Source: a virus
Direction: 5' to 3' (one strand)
IMG/VR virus record: IMGVR_UViG_3300031673_000506
Span: 1-23,056 of that record
DNA: 23,056 bases
This document shows positions 9,001-15,452 of the stretch, in pieces; position 1 is the stretch's first letter; each line of letters starts with the position of its first letter. The translations under genes and the position numbers were made by a program. The notes under the pieces are model-generated. The model did not search any database and was not told the origin of the DNA. It saw nothing but the letters and a program-made list of their open reading frames with translations.

Positions 9001-11429
9001 ACCTCGGGGTTCAAGCTCCGGCTCCGGTGCCGGTTCCGCCCTACATTTTCCCTGCGGCAGATGACCCGATCTACGAGAACGTCCCTCGGACCATGTACCT
9101 CAACCTTGAGGCACCACTCTGGGAGACCCTGAACAACCCCCACCGCTTCGGACCGACAGGGGCGGTGAACGATATCACCGCAACGGTCGGGCCGGACACG
9201 GTGGTCCTGACGAGCACGACGGCAGTTTTCCTGCCTTGGATGACCGGGCTGTCTATCACGGTGGCCGGGGCGACGGTGGCCGGACAAAACGGTCTCTTCG
9301 GCCCCATCACCTATCTGAACCCGACCCAAATCCGGTACGACAACTCAGGGGCTTTCCCCGCTGAGACAGGCCCGTCCCCTGCCACCTGGCAGCTCGGAGC
9401 GGGCGTCCAGTGTATCCTGCCCTGGACGGACTTGTCCCTGACGTTCCGGGTACAAGCAGGGTTCTTCCTAGAGCCCTCGTTCCCCCGTTCCACGACGAAC
9501 CTCGGGGCGGCCCAGCCCCATGTAGTAGATGCCGGGCACAGCCTCCCCAACCCAGCACCACTTCCTGACCGGGAGCGGGAGATCGGGATGCGGGACTACA
9601 ACTCGTATCTCGGGACCGGGGCAGTGGCTCGAACGACCCCGGAACCTGTGAAGTTCGAGGTTCGGAGGATTCGTCGATTCCACGAAGTCAACGACATCCT
9701 CCACGGAAGTCTCCGGCCGCTCCAGTACGCCTACGAGATCCGTCGGGGGCGCATCAGTGCGCCTCCTGTCATGGACATCAAGCAATTCTGCGAGGTCACG
9801 GCCCTGAGTTTCGTCATGGATTGGGAGACCACCAAGCCTGTCGGAGCCCCCAAGGCCCCCGACGTGTGGAACGACGGGAGTGAAAACACGGGTACGAACC
9901 TCGGGGACTTCGAGGACAAAGACGTAGGGATTAACCCCGGAGACCGCTTCCGTGTGCTGGACGAAAACGGTGACTTGTTCGAGGAAGGTGAAGTTGTCTC
10001 CGTCGTCAGCGAAAGCAAAGTTCTACTGACCCCCCCGGGACTTTCGAATCACACAAATCCGGCGGACTATGTGGGGATGCGCTTCGAGGTTTTCCTCCGT
10101 CAGGCTCCTGTGCCCCATGAGCAGTCCTGCGAGCAACTCCTTGATCTCATCACAAGTAGGCGGGTAACCAGGACTTTCGCGGACTACACCACCGATAAAG
10201 GCGGCTACGTTCCCGAGATCCTGACGGGGCAAGCCTTCGGGGATGTCGCCAACAGGCTCTACGATGATCTGAACGCCGACGGTTCTTCGGGCAAGACCTT
10301 CTCGGCTCTTGGGGTTCGGAGGGATGACATCGTTCTCATCGACCCCGCTGGGCGCATTCCGTTGGACGGGGGTCTACCGTCGCCGCAAGAGCGGGGCATC
10401 CGGCCTTTCGGGGACCTGGGGATTGTCGATCGGGGGGCGGCCTACACCGCAGGGGGGCCGAGCATCTACGATGACAACCGGGGTTTCTACCGGGTCACAG
10501 CGGTTGTGGATAACCAGGGAACTCCTCGTCTCGAAGTGACAGGTGTCTCGACGTTTGCCGGAGCAGCAAACACCCCGATCGTTTTCCCGGAGGATACGGC
10601 CACACGGGCGGTTTTCGGATACACGGTGTACCCGACCATCCACGAGTCGGCGCTCAACCAGCCGCCTTACGTGACGCCGGATCCGGGGGTAGGGAACCGA
10701 GTCGAGGGTCAGGCGGATCTACGTCCGACAAAGGCTCGCGACGCCACAACCAAATCGTTCGAGGGGAATTCGTATTCTCTCCGCCCCTTCTCGTACACGA
10801 TCATTCGGCCATCCAGCCTGTTCAGTGACGAGGCGGTCGACCTTGCGCTCACGATGCGAGAGAGGATGTTATCTCTCATCGAACTTTTCCGGGGGCCGAT
10901 GCGAGGACGCCGGAACGGGGCTTACTACATCTTCCAGCGGGACGAGCACATCGACGAGCTTTGTGACCCCACCGATTCCGAACTTGGGCTCGGGGTATTC
11001 TCGAATCTCATCGTGCAGAACATCGTCGGGCGGCTAGGGGTGACCCCCTTCTCCAACTTCTCGGACGGCCTGTCGCTCCTGGACCGGCGCTTCTGGGTGC
11101 TCGATCGTCGGTTGGACAGTCTCACTTCGGCGGGCGACGGTGTCTCGATGAAAAAGGTCGTTCCGGGGGACACGCCTTACACGGCCTATACGGACACCAC
11201 AGGGGGTGGTGCGTCGGTGCTTCCGGTGCTGCCCGACAGGGTGAATCTGGTGCTCGACCAGACGGACAAGTTCAGGCCCCTCCGGTACGTCTGGCTGGCC
11301 TACAGGGTCCACAGGCTCCTCGGGACGCTGGCGGCAATAGAGAGGTTCGACACGGAGCTTCCCGAGAGACTCGCCCAGCAGGAAGCATTGCTGTTACTCG
11401 AAGACTCCATGAGCAAGGTGGAAACATGA
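3..11429 (+). CDS. Giant beta-rich modular tail/baseplate structural protein (5' partial)
   Basis: No family is recognised for the whole protein. The frame is open from base 3, so the GTG at 54, which has no good ribosome site, is probably internal and the gene probably starts upstream. Residues here count from that GTG (3,791 aa). The sequence is rich in beta-type Gly/Thr/Val/Asp segments, with Pro-rich linkers near 2306 and 2986. Visible parts are a DxDxDGxxD calcium-type loop (2-10), an LGF module (523-605), an aromatic-rich region (1620-1805), a possible lectin-like jelly roll (2362-2484) and a duplicated ~75-aa domain (2889-2966 and 3040-3115). Several G-x-Y-x-V modules and a mostly helical C-terminus (about 3590-3791) complete it. 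No signal peptide or membrane segment is visible. The gene overlaps the next by ATGA and lies two units upstream of baseplate-wedge genes. I infer a large virion component of the tail or baseplate. A tape measure is unlikely because long helices are lacking. Confidence 0.93.
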   Translation, partial: GNRSIGIIYRLVVARGDVDYDDDGWGDPDDPITSTRDGDLPYLVFDIAPANQTASAGIARLTAGQLATLDGGLSEDRGDRIVEVIYTVSPARFWWTRNDRYEKRFGWNGQKQRWEPYKGGPPQDLGPLAFDTTYQLTPRFANLPINAYLPGNAFTPDAYAMIRLGTTPGATSLPVAPDGTFSGVRVKADADVEGFDFSTDPLVSAVVGQTNGLLVFNPSYIRLNAGQTIWYSYQGFVADATGIVGDLYHADVNPRFISPIPGPSDYPFITLGSRRPLLVTLAESDAAADSLPPPQEGTVIVSLSTGWLRLSSADIAKSDPKSTFFDKQFLGAAVIYNGIALNHIPQPTRASTALLDDAGVPVLVTLGNKLYIPNATYLPDTIFGSDPWRGLGRSGILDAPDGTGAIPAQPTVPASVRPGGDTVGDTTTGRIRQVTDGTGDAFLFHWRGALQNIVTVDTEDDLPSSTSIPVGTAYICKEAVGLSSGVWGSRVEISRDDRKLVYGKYLYFSQATVTPANYTTKAQLLSKIRKIFRFAGTETLHIAIDGVYSVWSSSPLVLSNPTLSFFTADQVAASINSVLNAGKARALNERVLLESLTSGGSVEIGFGTDGEKDLSGAAVLGFLPGWRAVDGIVNWLPDCGASFGVFRSPVNLNRSNATADFNAVARLEDVVLQEEVSPNPFVFLDNVPLQDIAGYDEDVFFNFSNVITEGEAVQITSRPLEHFEDIVNHFEERKFNWVENNTVTGVVQQPVTTLPLERSSIVSESLLGAPGIGGGLYSAPEGGSFSLLDPETDYVLPQDGLTGEAILIERFGNLSSYGSLGTFTEGSTVFNDPSAQFVAGDNPVQDGYRLKLSTGDARGSYTVKSVTDDNNLIVEPAFLFSSERPMPWEVYKGYTADQYDPALVADAVYQEFDHLSSEPFKIRVLTPLGTTPVSETPRLRIPSTEAMLTSGRPISIRFKLEEATTENTASLVELAQSQLGTIANNALILSDNARVDAGAFKLRIGSTSVPQTSPPITLTGVTTFSPDPGDGVEYLTQDAVIDGESVPKGSVKFGSPLLSTYAGSVVWYVELFQAASAVTTGTVEFDTLTGDLNFSQADMTAHEGEEVYLVEQMITEERKDVAIAPTIGSVTFNTPIQTGQTVEMDYFQATTDGRKLGDQITEFLPVFVQNEVAVKQTTPSNVYLFNSALRTVDQTIEPIVYIGPMQQNFGGVPDYVLEYPEHLNGQGQLTFSRGIADYIEITVSYAVYEALGGESSYETSTKPVYRPPFYITAAQDQFGLRGNRVAEFQVGQMLRVGSDCFYVRGTKYYPPRIDDGHAAGDITAVLIFPSTTREVGSRSPGNDSISVITGIPITTVVDPDGTTPVPTTAPAGFMQTIDLGDFPFEPVTKGQTKITFHGNLTRFAVPGHIIEIGGYPLTIIQVDINEDGSRTKITVASPFNAGFITGGQPTVKLSVRPVYPPSSRDFLGVGPFLGTEPVDLILFGETTSTGLEKPGRSLIPDIEYNIDPDSGLIKLIDPGQAALGGTQRLLLAFTRRRIMQPFYQDGALLFPRYHADYLYTTIPSAQNGLEGGQLTATYTFSHPDAFYFRAVPMPQFIGEAAQEAQKEITSKQPAGGPVVTTSGGTLNWQQGNIGLLGERRHLADKDRAARSFLSFYNTTVIGFEQVLETISGGLIGDRDGKFRFWVGRGKDYTPPGYEDTITGLLNPRLLWNQVFQEARAPLTSIWVLESDHIVEPSTATLDNKVLEGSFPNPYHLDKLMQRQKWIAANDVDDRLLTGISDTQFHWFFYFTATGRYQRMADPHRFSRLFPQRTKAFFFTYPGVGADTDSGDPGVYTWGRMFGDENAQTYGKPIGQLQNPVLGNIEQVSKAILSDRLPRARIWGYFPDGIPQSVVDNWVAAGAFPGGATSITGPCLVATPLMLRDLPIDPETGYPDISQFFDAYPEGSIASLTSGDPSMAIPKFEGGQQVAWGQPDGKTYQAFISRLIDVHGTLGLVGVFIRDVQYGCVIRFQDDLGNPVTSPLNLLVGTAPDEGIPAQYFPIEQGDTIYVGPPGGVSTAPTDPPDAATLAELVKVLPGYREGYDLDVISNGQIIDKTWPSWYDPFFLGIKEILGQNPPKPLYPLEGPVDFAYTAQNPLEIPALTGGEFDDSGDQRIPYLKTGLTELDRFDEVDVSAAGILAALNAAGTLFIYPDEVSAHDGETVDQVTPWGVAEKEPGTLITAQDVEPKTLAHPLADEPGIGNVGGHDLLLVQVDDLGTHIPVGAQGILSVGAAESRKLDTNVYGSIIEPPRFITQTTPALGPTNQTGSPIRYVLENAQVFLNPPYPPDPQVAPPDGVYITEDSGTGLTYLDFSSLDITLNDGFTLGTGNLNDIWAASATNRITIEILARADPNIAIPAPSPGGGTVVLKLDIQGLNLTVTDYAGAVTGPFIMTAPPVFGTHFGATNPQVDLNRQIHLAIVGAIPLNAPAGLESTWIIPYNASVPGVKSTLYGFEFSVSVDTHTDAAAKSDTAYVADDRLSFVEVLDLQLAKKRGTTHSVSGLDLETSLVVHEVTCAGQFSTINASSNGGPTPVPFTFVQRSTAIGPEDAGGTWTNRPNAATPEKGTLKVPAMEAWGNVPIEVGGQPLSGVRFAAVPSCPDEEDGSTILQGTGVTASQYSGITGAAEYDNRIRSITTTAGAISNVLPGDIAIIKEANAGADLATTKAGTYLVRYAAAATPGQQYFEASAGDTTAGVGEDGDYFDGEWRHGGWLPEKFPKVISYTDTSATTANLVVGLEWTAFTWGASRLYIVISSPGLLGSVLADYREGALSVDFTAVTVGAETVSIAIDTTTFRYADNTTATAAQATALIEPDMMVSGMTEMPVSVRGGAFPDDPSVSGYQDAAASLGFTALTMAVPLRASAAFDITGITAGGAATLTSTNPTFEPWMTGYYIRISGADVADQDGEFGPITWVSATQVTYANPAAPALPATAGTFLLVWPQLTAAAGEIEASAAPAAGHLGVQAPAPVPVPPYIFPAADDPIYENVPRTMYLNLEAPLWETLNNPHRFGPTGAVNDITATVGPDTVVLTSTTAVFLPWMTGLSITVAGATVAGQNGLFGPITYLNPTQIRYDNSGAFPAETGPSPATWQLGAGVQCILPWTDLSLTFRVQAGFFLEPSFPRSTTNLGAAQPHVVDAGHSLPNPAPLPDREREIGMRDYNSYLGTGAVARTTPEPVKFEVRRIRRFHEVNDILHGSLRPLQYAYEIRRGRISAPPVMDIKQFCEVTALSFVMDWETTKPVGAPKAPDVWNDGSENTGTNLGDFEDKDVGINPGDRFRVLDENGDLFEEGEVVSVVSESKVLLTPPGLSNHTNPADYVGMRFEVFLRQAPVPHEQSCEQLLDLITSRRVTRTFADYTTDKGGYVPEILTGQAFGDVANRLYDDLNADGSSGKTFSALGVRRDDIVLIDPAGRIPLDGGLPSPQERGIRPFGDLGIVDRGAAYTAGGPSIYDDNRGFYRVTAVVDNQGTPRLEVTGVSTFAGAANTPIVFPEDTATRAVFGYTVYPTIHESALNQPPYVTPDPGVGNRVEGQADLRPTKARDATTKSFEGNSYSLRPFSYTIIRPSSLFSDEAVDLALTMRERMLSLIELFRGPMRGRRNGAYYIFQRDEHIDELCDPTDSELGLGVFSNLIVQNIVGRLGVTPFSNFSDGLSLLDRRFWVLDRRLDSLTSAGDGVSMKKVVPGDTPYTAYTDTTGGGASVLPVLPDRVNLVLDQTDKFRPLRYVWLAYRVHRLLGTLAAIERFDTELPERLAQQEALLLLEDSMSKVET
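57..83 (+). other. Calcium-type loop DxDxDGxxD in the giant protein
   Basis: The codons give DYDDDGWGD, an exact match to the DxDxDGxxD loop seen in EF-hand-like and thrombospondin type 3 calcium sites, followed by PDD. Two weaker relatives lie further on: DINEDGSRT (residues 1406-1414) and DLNADGSSG (3405-3413), both lacking the acidic ninth residue. Calcium binding is inferred from the motif only. Confidence 0.45.
1620..1868 (+). other. LGF-type module in the giant protein
   Basis: Residues 523-605 read as a beta strand pair, then a short helix starting FTADQVAASIN, then a strand pair, ending in AAVLGF. The same order (SADQ, helix, strands, GALGFG) occurs in the 387-aa protein encoded at 15499-16662. 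Similar modules ending in LGF are known in flagellar-hook and filament-cap proteins and in phage fibres. That family link is inferred from the pattern. Confidence 0.5.
7137..7505 (+). other. Possible lectin-like (ConA-type) beta domain in the giant protein
   Basis: Residues 2362-2484 alternate strands and turns (NRITIEILARAD, VVLKLDIQGLNLTV) and include NRQIHLAIVG at 2436-2445, which resembles the hallmark strand of laminin-G/ConA-like domains. It follows a Pro-rich linker near 2306-2320. This is a weak pattern-based suggestion. A fit would imply glycan or cell-surface binding. Confidence 0.25.
8718..8951 (+). repeat. Internal domain repeat, copy 1 (giant protein residues 2889-2966)
   Basis: The encoded segment starts DIT, contains LTST, PWMTG, FGPIT and TQVTYAN, and aligns without gaps over 58 residues with the copy at 9171-9398, 29 of 58 being identical by hand count. 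The copies are about 150 residues apart from start to start. Confidence 0.85.
9171..9398 (+). repeat. Internal domain repeat, copy 2 (giant protein residues 3040-3115)
   Basis: This is the second copy of the beta module at 8718-8951. It keeps DIT, LTST, PWMTG, GA-VA-Q-G, FGPIT and TQ-x-x-Y-x-N. DNA similarity is patchy (for example CTGACGAGCAC in both), which suggests an old duplication and not a recent or assembly repeat. Confidence 0.85.
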
Positions 11430-11650
11430 CCCCGGAAGAGATCGAAGCGAAAATCAAGGCCCTCGGACTTGATGTTGGAAAATGGGATGGGGTTGAGGAG
11501 CACAAAGCCGGGTCTGAGAGATTCCACGAAATCGTAGAGGGTTTGACCCAGCTCCGTGACATCTTGAGCGGGGCCGCCGAAGCTGATCGTGAGAAAATCC
11601 TCGAACTGAAACTCCAGGTCAACCGCATGAAACGAGGAGGGGGCCGCTAA
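11426..11650 (+). CDS. Small helical protein of unknown function (74 aa)
   Basis: I do not recognise this protein. It is short, soluble and highly charged, with a predicted helix at about residues 3-15 and a long helix at about 28-68 whose hydrophobic spacing (LTQLRDIL, then ILELKLQVNRM) suits a coiled coil. It ends in a basic RMKRGGGR tail. There is no membrane segment. The ATG overlaps the stop of the giant gene as ATGA, with AAGGTGG four bases upstream, so translation is probably coupled. Its own stop overlaps the next start as TAATG. Its position between two large virion-type genes suggests a small tail component or an assembly chaperone for one of its neighbours. This is inference from position and helix content only. 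Confidence 0.88.
   Translation: MTPEEIEAKIKALGLDVGKWDGVEEHKAGSERFHEIVEGLTQLRDILSGAAEADREKILELKLQVNRMKRGGGR
11634..11640 (+). promoter_or_regulatory. Strong ribosome binding site for the 974-aa gene
   Basis: GAGGAGG lies nine bases before the ATG at 11650, within the last codons of the 74-aa gene. It supports this ATG as the true start despite the TAATG overlap. Confidence 0.8.
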
Positions 11651-14574
11651 TGGCTTTCCCACTTCCCGCCCCAATTGATCCCGCAGTGGGTGACTGGGCC
11701 ACCCTCAAGTTCGAGATCCCTGATTTCATTAAGGACATTGCTGCGGCGATCAACTCGGTCGCGGAAATCCTGATCACATTCCTCGACATCGGGCTAACGG
11801 TTCTCCGGTTCGTCAAGTCCTTCCTGATCGCGTTCCTCGACCCCATCAAAGCCATTGTCGAGGCGATCCTTGCCCAGATCCGGGCGCTCATCGATGCCCT
11901 CCGCAAGATAGGCGCATACCTAACAAGCGATTACCCCCTACTCACACCACCATATCCAGATTTGATTGGGGGCTATGCCGACTTCGAGCGCCGCATGATC
12001 GGCAAGCTCACCGATAGGACGGACCCAACTCGTCCCGACACATCCGGGCAAATCAAGACCCTGGCCGCGTTTTTCTATGTTTCTGCCGATTTCACCGAAA
12101 TCCAGCGGTTGATCGAGACGATCAAGAAGATCCTCAAGTTCTTCAATCAGACCTTCACGCTCGGCGGCGGCCCACCCACTCCCGCTATCACCGGAGTGAA
12201 GTACGGTTTCGCGGGTGGTACGGGTTTTACGGGGGCCTACACGGCGGCTTACGATAGCCTCGTAGCGGTTTTCCGGGATGGTACCCCACCGGACGTAGCC
12301 GAGGTTGCATGGCAACTCACTCCCAACACAGTCGTCTCGGAGTACCTCCCGACCCCGCCATTTCCTCCTGGTGGATTCCTCGTTACGGTTTCGACGTTGC
12401 CTGAGGGTATCAGGCTCGTCTACGACCGCCCGGACAAAAATCGGGGTGACGCTTCGAGTCACGCGGCCCCAAGCAAGAAGATGCAGCCCCGCGATTATGG
12501 CCCCGTGCTAGAGCTAGATAGCGGACGGCCCGCCATCTTGCATGGTGGGGCGGACATGATCCTATGGGACTGGGCTTTCACCTATAACAAACCCCTCAAG
12601 GGAGACACCCTCGCCCCAGGTTTCACGAGGATCTACGGTCTCAGCCCGGATAACGAAGTCATTCCCTTGGATCTCATCAAACAGGGAGATGTCTACCTTT
12701 TCCAGCGGACTTTCTGGGTGGAATCCTTCGCGAGAGTCCTCGACTGGATGTCTGGGGGGTATACCTACGCACTTGAATATGATCAGATGCCGCACATCGC
12801 GGACGTGCAGACAAATTCGGATGGGACTGTCGCACTCGTAGATCGTGGCCCCGCATCGACTTTCTACGTCCGCATCGCCTCTTGCACAGAGGATGTCATC
12901 AAAAACAGGTCATTCAAGTACGACCTGTTTTCCTACGCTCCCATGCGGGATGCCGGGATGCCTGTACAGGTTCCTTTGCGGGGAGCCGAGAACACCAGTG
13001 CCTTCTCTCAGCCCTTCAAGGTCACATTCCCGTCTGTGGACACGGCGGAGTACCTGAAAGCCGTCGAGACGGCCCTGGCGGTTCTCGTTCTGAGCCGGGC
13101 TGACATGCCGGTACTCGACGAACTGACGGAAGTACCCGACTCGCAGAAGAAGCTGGCCGAAGAAGGCCAGTTGATGATTCCGGGGGTGGCTCTCCAGAGA
13201 ACAGGACTTGAGGGGTTGAAGTCCCTGATCCGACTTCTCTACATCGAAACAGATATCGTAACCGAATCCAAGCGCCGGGGTGAAAACCCGAGAGACTTCC
13301 GGGTGAGCCTCCGAAACCGAATCCACAGGCTGGTGCTCGATCTGTACGAGAGGACCGGGCCGATGCCGGATATCGAAGCTCGGGTGGTAGAACAAACGGG
13401 GGCCCTTCGGAACGTCACTTGGAAGCAATTGCTCAAGGAGGCTGGTGAAACAGGCATCGCGAACTGGTGGGCCGGTACGGATATGACGATCCTGGAGTCC
13501 ATCGACGTCCACGCCGAAGAGTCCGATGCTCATGCCGAAGCCGATGATTACGGGGTTGCCCTAAACCCTTATTGCATAGGGGTGACGGAACCCACGACCA
13601 ACGAGCTTTTCTTCGTCGATGGGCTCATCCGTGGGAGGTCTCCGCATTTCATCGTGACTCAGCTCGGGGGGGATGTCCCAGTCGTGCGTTCGACTTCCTC
13701 GGCGGCGGAGACTGTGAAGTTGTTGTCCTCGGGCGACTATTTCATGCAGCAGTTTTACGCGCAGTTTGTGAGGAATGACGGAAAACTCGAAGTGCCGGAC
13801 GATTTCTACGATGGGGTGACCCAGGTCATCCAGAGGGGTCGCAAGGATGGGTCCGGGGACATGGCTCCGGTGTTCTACTCCGACAAGAGTCAGATGCAGA
13901 GCATGAGCGGCACCAGCACCCTTCCGGGATCCAATGTGGGGATGGTCTTCTGCCGGGACATTTTCTCCAAAGCCGAGGGTAACCGTATCTTCGGGCAGGC
14001 CGCCTTGGCTCTAGGGATCGCCGCTTCTGCGGCCAAAAACCTCGGTCCGGGGCAGTGGGTGAGTGTCCGTTTTCTCGCTTCTTTCCCGGGCCTCGAAGGG
14101 ATTTTCGATACCCTCCTGCGCTGGCTTGAAGGCATCGCAGAGGCTCTCAAGGGCGTTATTGATCAGATCATCAAGTACATCGAGTTCCTGGAGTCCCGTC
14201 TCGTCGAGCTTCAGCAGCTCATCCGGCGGATCAATGCCCTCATCCAGTCGATTCTCGGGTTTGTCTTCCAGATCCCCTCGTGCTCGGCCTTGTTGCTCCT
14301 CTCCAACGGGACTGACGGAGTTCTCAGTGATTTCGTCACAGCAGGGAACAAACCCTACGATAGTCCCCTAGCCTATGGGGCGGGCGTTGCCGCAGTGATG
14401 CCTTTGATTCCCGGGGCTCCCATTGACTTCCTCCTGAACTTCTTTGTCAGGAGCGACGACCCCGTTGTCCCAGGGGCCACGATGGGGGAGCAGCCCGTAG
14501 GTGAAACTCTCATGGGGGTCGAGAACCTCCCGGCTCCTACTGCGCCCACAACTGACGAACCGGATGTGCTCTGA
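11650..14574 (+). CDS. Large virion-type protein with helical bundles at both ends (974 aa)
   Basis: No known family is recognised. Residues about 20-90 form a run of strongly hydrophobic amphipathic helices (FEIPDFIKDIAAAINS through DPIKAIVEAILAQIRALI). A second such region at about 813-876 includes ALKGVIDQIIKYIEFLESRL. Between them lies a mixed region with an Ig- or FN3-like stretch near 180-275 and a large folded part with several Cys. The C-terminus after 880 is Pro/Gly/Thr-rich. The helices contain regularly placed Asp, Lys and Arg, which favours helix bundles over true transmembrane spans. A strong GAGGAGG site precedes the ATG, and the stop overlaps the next start as TGATG. Lying between the giant protein and the baseplate block, it is probably a tail or baseplate component. 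Membrane contact during infection is possible but not shown. Confidence 0.92.
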   Translation: MAFPLPAPIDPAVGDWATLKFEIPDFIKDIAAAINSVAEILITFLDIGLTVLRFVKSFLIAFLDPIKAIVEAILAQIRALIDALRKIGAYLTSDYPLLTPPYPDLIGGYADFERRMIGKLTDRTDPTRPDTSGQIKTLAAFFYVSADFTEIQRLIETIKKILKFFNQTFTLGGGPPTPAITGVKYGFAGGTGFTGAYTAAYDSLVAVFRDGTPPDVAEVAWQLTPNTVVSEYLPTPPFPPGGFLVTVSTLPEGIRLVYDRPDKNRGDASSHAAPSKKMQPRDYGPVLELDSGRPAILHGGADMILWDWAFTYNKPLKGDTLAPGFTRIYGLSPDNEVIPLDLIKQGDVYLFQRTFWVESFARVLDWMSGGYTYALEYDQMPHIADVQTNSDGTVALVDRGPASTFYVRIASCTEDVIKNRSFKYDLFSYAPMRDAGMPVQVPLRGAENTSAFSQPFKVTFPSVDTAEYLKAVETALAVLVLSRADMPVLDELTEVPDSQKKLAEEGQLMIPGVALQRTGLEGLKSLIRLLYIETDIVTESKRRGENPRDFRVSLRNRIHRLVLDLYERTGPMPDIEARVVEQTGALRNVTWKQLLKEAGETGIANWWAGTDMTILESIDVHAEESDAHAEADDYGVALNPYCIGVTEPTTNELFFVDGLIRGRSPHFIVTQLGGDVPVVRSTSSAAETVKLLSSGDYFMQQFYAQFVRNDGKLEVPDDFYDGVTQVIQRGRKDGSGDMAPVFYSDKSQMQSMSGTSTLPGSNVGMVFCRDIFSKAEGNRIFGQAALALGIAASAAKNLGPGQWVSVRFLASFPGLEGIFDTLLRWLEGIAEALKGVIDQIIKYIEFLESRLVELQQLIRRINALIQSILGFVFQIPSCSALLLLSNGTDGVLSDFVTAGNKPYDSPLAYGAGVAAVMPLIPGAPIDFLLNFFVRSDDPVVPGATMGEQPVGETLMGVENLPAPTAPTTDEPDVL

Positions 14575-15452
14575 TGTCGACTTTCGCGAAGATGGCCGTG
14601 TGGCCGACTGGGTACTTTCGGGCTTACTCAAGCTGGCTACTTCGTAACCGTCGAGACGTAGTTCTCCAGATGAATACGATTACCGCTGAGTTACGCCGGA
14701 TCGGGTACGTTAAGGTGTCCTATCTCATCCAAGAGATCGACGGAGAGAACCGGGCGACAGAGCAACGCTCGGGCTTCGCGGTGACAGCGGGCTCTAGTTT
14801 GGCCCGGCTCTGCCAAGCCTACATCGCAAATGGTGGAAACCCCCTAGATATTTCACCGTTCATGTACCCCGACGCTACGGAGATCGTCTCTACGGATGCA
14901 CAAGGCAACCCGATCCTAGCCGAGCAGTACCCTTATGGAGGCGTGGTCGCCCCTCGATCAGTCGATACCACTAGCCCGGGAGGGAAGCCGGGGGGGACGG
15001 GGTATGAGTCGTACGAGGGGGGTTGGCTCAGGACGGACAGGTATTACCCGGCCCGGCAGAATGGGCGGCGGGACCGAGGAGGCTTCGACAGCGATAGCAT
15101 CGTCCGGCATATGCACGCCATGAGGGGGTGGGCAAACCAGATAATCAAGGAGCGGCTTCAGAACATCGAGTGGCAGATCATCAAGCTCTGTGATCTCCGG
15201 GAACAGCTTGAGACCGAACGGGATGAAATCATGGTGCAAGCCTTTGGTGGCACGCTCTCTGGGGTGGGGGCTTTTGACGAAGACAGGTTCTCCACGGGAC
15301 TTCGTGTGCAGAGCCTCGTGGCGGATATCCAGGACCTCATCTTCGAGCAAGATAATGCGGAGCAGAGTTTCAAGGACAGCACTCAGATCGGTTTTCTGTC
15401 CTTCACTTTCCCAACCGTGCCATCAGAGGACAGGTTTCCGCTTGGCTGCTAG
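14574..15452 (+). CDS. Unknown phage protein with C-terminal coiled coil (292 aa)
   Basis: This protein is not recognised. Residues 1-110 form a compact mixed domain. Residues about 120-170 are a Gly/Pro/Arg/Tyr-rich, probably flexible linker (SPGGKPGGTGYESYEGG). Residues about 173-222 form a long charged helix (IIKERLQNIEWQIIKL, then REQLETERDEIM) that should make a coiled coil, and a second helix covers about 242-268. The start shares one base with the preceding stop (TGATG), with only a weak GGAT upstream, so expression probably depends on coupling. The TAG stop is the left edge of the conserved motif at 15449-15471, so this is the last gene of its unit. A structural or connector role between the giant proteins and the wedge is plausible from position. 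Confidence 0.9.
   Translation: MSTFAKMAVWPTGYFRAYSSWLLRNRRDVVLQMNTITAELRRIGYVKVSYLIQEIDGENRATEQRSGFAVTAGSSLARLCQAYIANGGNPLDISPFMYPDATEIVSTDAQGNPILAEQYPYGGVVAPRSVDTTSPGGKPGGTGYESYEGGWLRTDRYYPARQNGRRDRGGFDSDSIVRHMHAMRGWANQIIKERLQNIEWQIIKLCDLREQLETERDEIMVQAFGGTLSGVGAFDEDRFSTGLRVQSLVADIQDLIFEQDNAEQSFKDSTQIGFLSFTFPTVPSEDRFPLGC

Noticed and set aside
7914-9329. 471-codon open frame on the minus strand
   Set aside because: It lies wholly inside the giant gene, its product is Arg/Gly-rich and low in complexity, and it has no convincing ribosome site. This is a typical shadow of GC-rich coding sequence. Many similar antisense frames were ignored for the same reason.
3-11429. Giant protein as a tape measure protein
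   Set aside because: Tape measure proteins are mainly long alpha helices and coiled coils. This one is beta-rich with Pro linkers and repeated beta modules.
11650-14574. N-terminal hydrophobic helices as a signal peptide, holin or multi-pass membrane protein
   Set aside because: Charged residues recur every few positions, the hydrophobic run does not begin at the N-terminus, and the rest is a large soluble-looking protein. Amphipathic helices fit better.
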